Source: Chloroflexota bacterium (GTDB taxonomy: Bacteria; Chloroflexota; UBA11872; VXOZ01). From it: DNA of 64,000 nt. The position numbers and the translations under genes were made by a program. Where the stretch lies: positions 1 to 64,000 of the forward strand of contig JAPPLM010000042.1 in NCBI GenBank assembly GCA_028874195.1, read 5' to 3'. Shown here one piece after another: positions 63,908-64,000 of the stretch (position 1 is the first letter of the stretch; every line of letters starts with the position of its first letter). The notes beneath the pieces were generated by a model. The model saw only the letters and a program-made list of their open reading frames with translations, searched no databases and had not been told where the DNA came from.

Positions 63908-64000
63908 CAGGTCTGCGCAGACAACGTATTTATGAGATGAGTTCTAGACGCATGCCCTGGGACATCGGAGGCTTACAACAGTGCGGGTATACATGAGCGT

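Noticed and set aside
63640-63940. Short + frames at the window end
   Set aside because: They run through the inverted repeat and show no protein-like pattern.

Overview
The window most resembles a GC-rich, free-living or host-associated Chloroflexota bacterium (SAR202/Dehalococcoidia-like or Caldilinea-like). This is an inference from gene content: a compact phosphatidylinositol/PIM-type lipid operon, an ArsR-type regulator beside inositol-phosphate synthase, a MurT/GatD pair, paired enolase-superfamily genes, an SLC23-type permease with an extra C-terminal domain, and small conserved membrane proteins. No rRNA or long marker gene fixes the taxonomy. There is one tRNA (Ala-CGC), no CRISPR array and no phage.

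Layout. 1-0.9 kb is a low-GC scar where the 5' third of an iscS gene is joined to the tail of an unknown gene. 1.0-6.1 kb is a + strand lipid operon: ArsR regulator, ino1, a PatA-like acyltransferase, a PHP phosphoesterase, a PimA-like mannosyltransferase and a CDP-alcohol phosphatidyltransferase. 6.2-10.6 kb is the SAM-cycle cluster on the - strand (mtnP, pfkB-type kinase, ahcY, metK) behind a structured leader with a terminator. 11-20.4 kb holds housekeeping and accessory genes: YtxH, cysteine desulfurase, tpiA, a Tat lipoprotein glycosidase, a VOC protein, a methyltransferase, a scramblase-like protein and a YbaY-type lipoprotein, plus a 144-bp MITE.

20.5-32.0 kb is a defence island built on a type I restriction-modification locus, all on the - strand. 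Read 5'->3' it is: hsdM, hicB2 with broken hicA2, an hsdM 3'-end remnant, a three-helix membrane protein, a ThsB-like TIR protein, a DUF6602 nuclease-like protein, hsdS, hicB1-hicA1, an hsdS 3'-end remnant, DUF433-DUF5615, RHH antitoxin-PIN toxin, hsdR. Both hicBA modules sit between an intact hsd gene and a duplicate of that same gene's 3' end, which suggests a gene-end-targeted way of spreading. The membrane-TIR-DUF6602 trio is translationally coupled to hsdS and is the best candidate for an undescribed defence system.

32.1-36.4 kb: an SLC23 permease with an ATPase-like tail and an apparent ATC start, an IS1595-type remnant, a BacNav-type channel and a PAS-LuxR regulator. 36.4-38.1 kb: a likely structured ncRNA with its own promoter and terminator, tRNA-Ala, rpmA and rplU. 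38.2-41.6 kb: two enolase-superfamily enzymes flanking a CehA-type PHP hydrolase. 41.6-50.7 kb: an exopolysaccharide locus (phosphoglycosyltransferase, six glycosyltransferase genes, one of them frameshifted, and an O-antigen ligase-like protein); one glycosyltransferase carries a palindromic repeat inside its reading frame. 51-55.4 kb: a TPR protein, a propeller lipoprotein, a methyltransferase and a sugar nucleotidyltransferase. 55.8-63.6 kb: a small anchored protein, NAD-type isocitrate dehydrogenase, a PstA/DarA-type c-di-AMP receptor, murT-gatD, a Fur-family regulator, an AAC(3)-like acetyltransferase and a Gfo/Idh/MocA oxidoreductase. The window ends in a nested inverted repeat.
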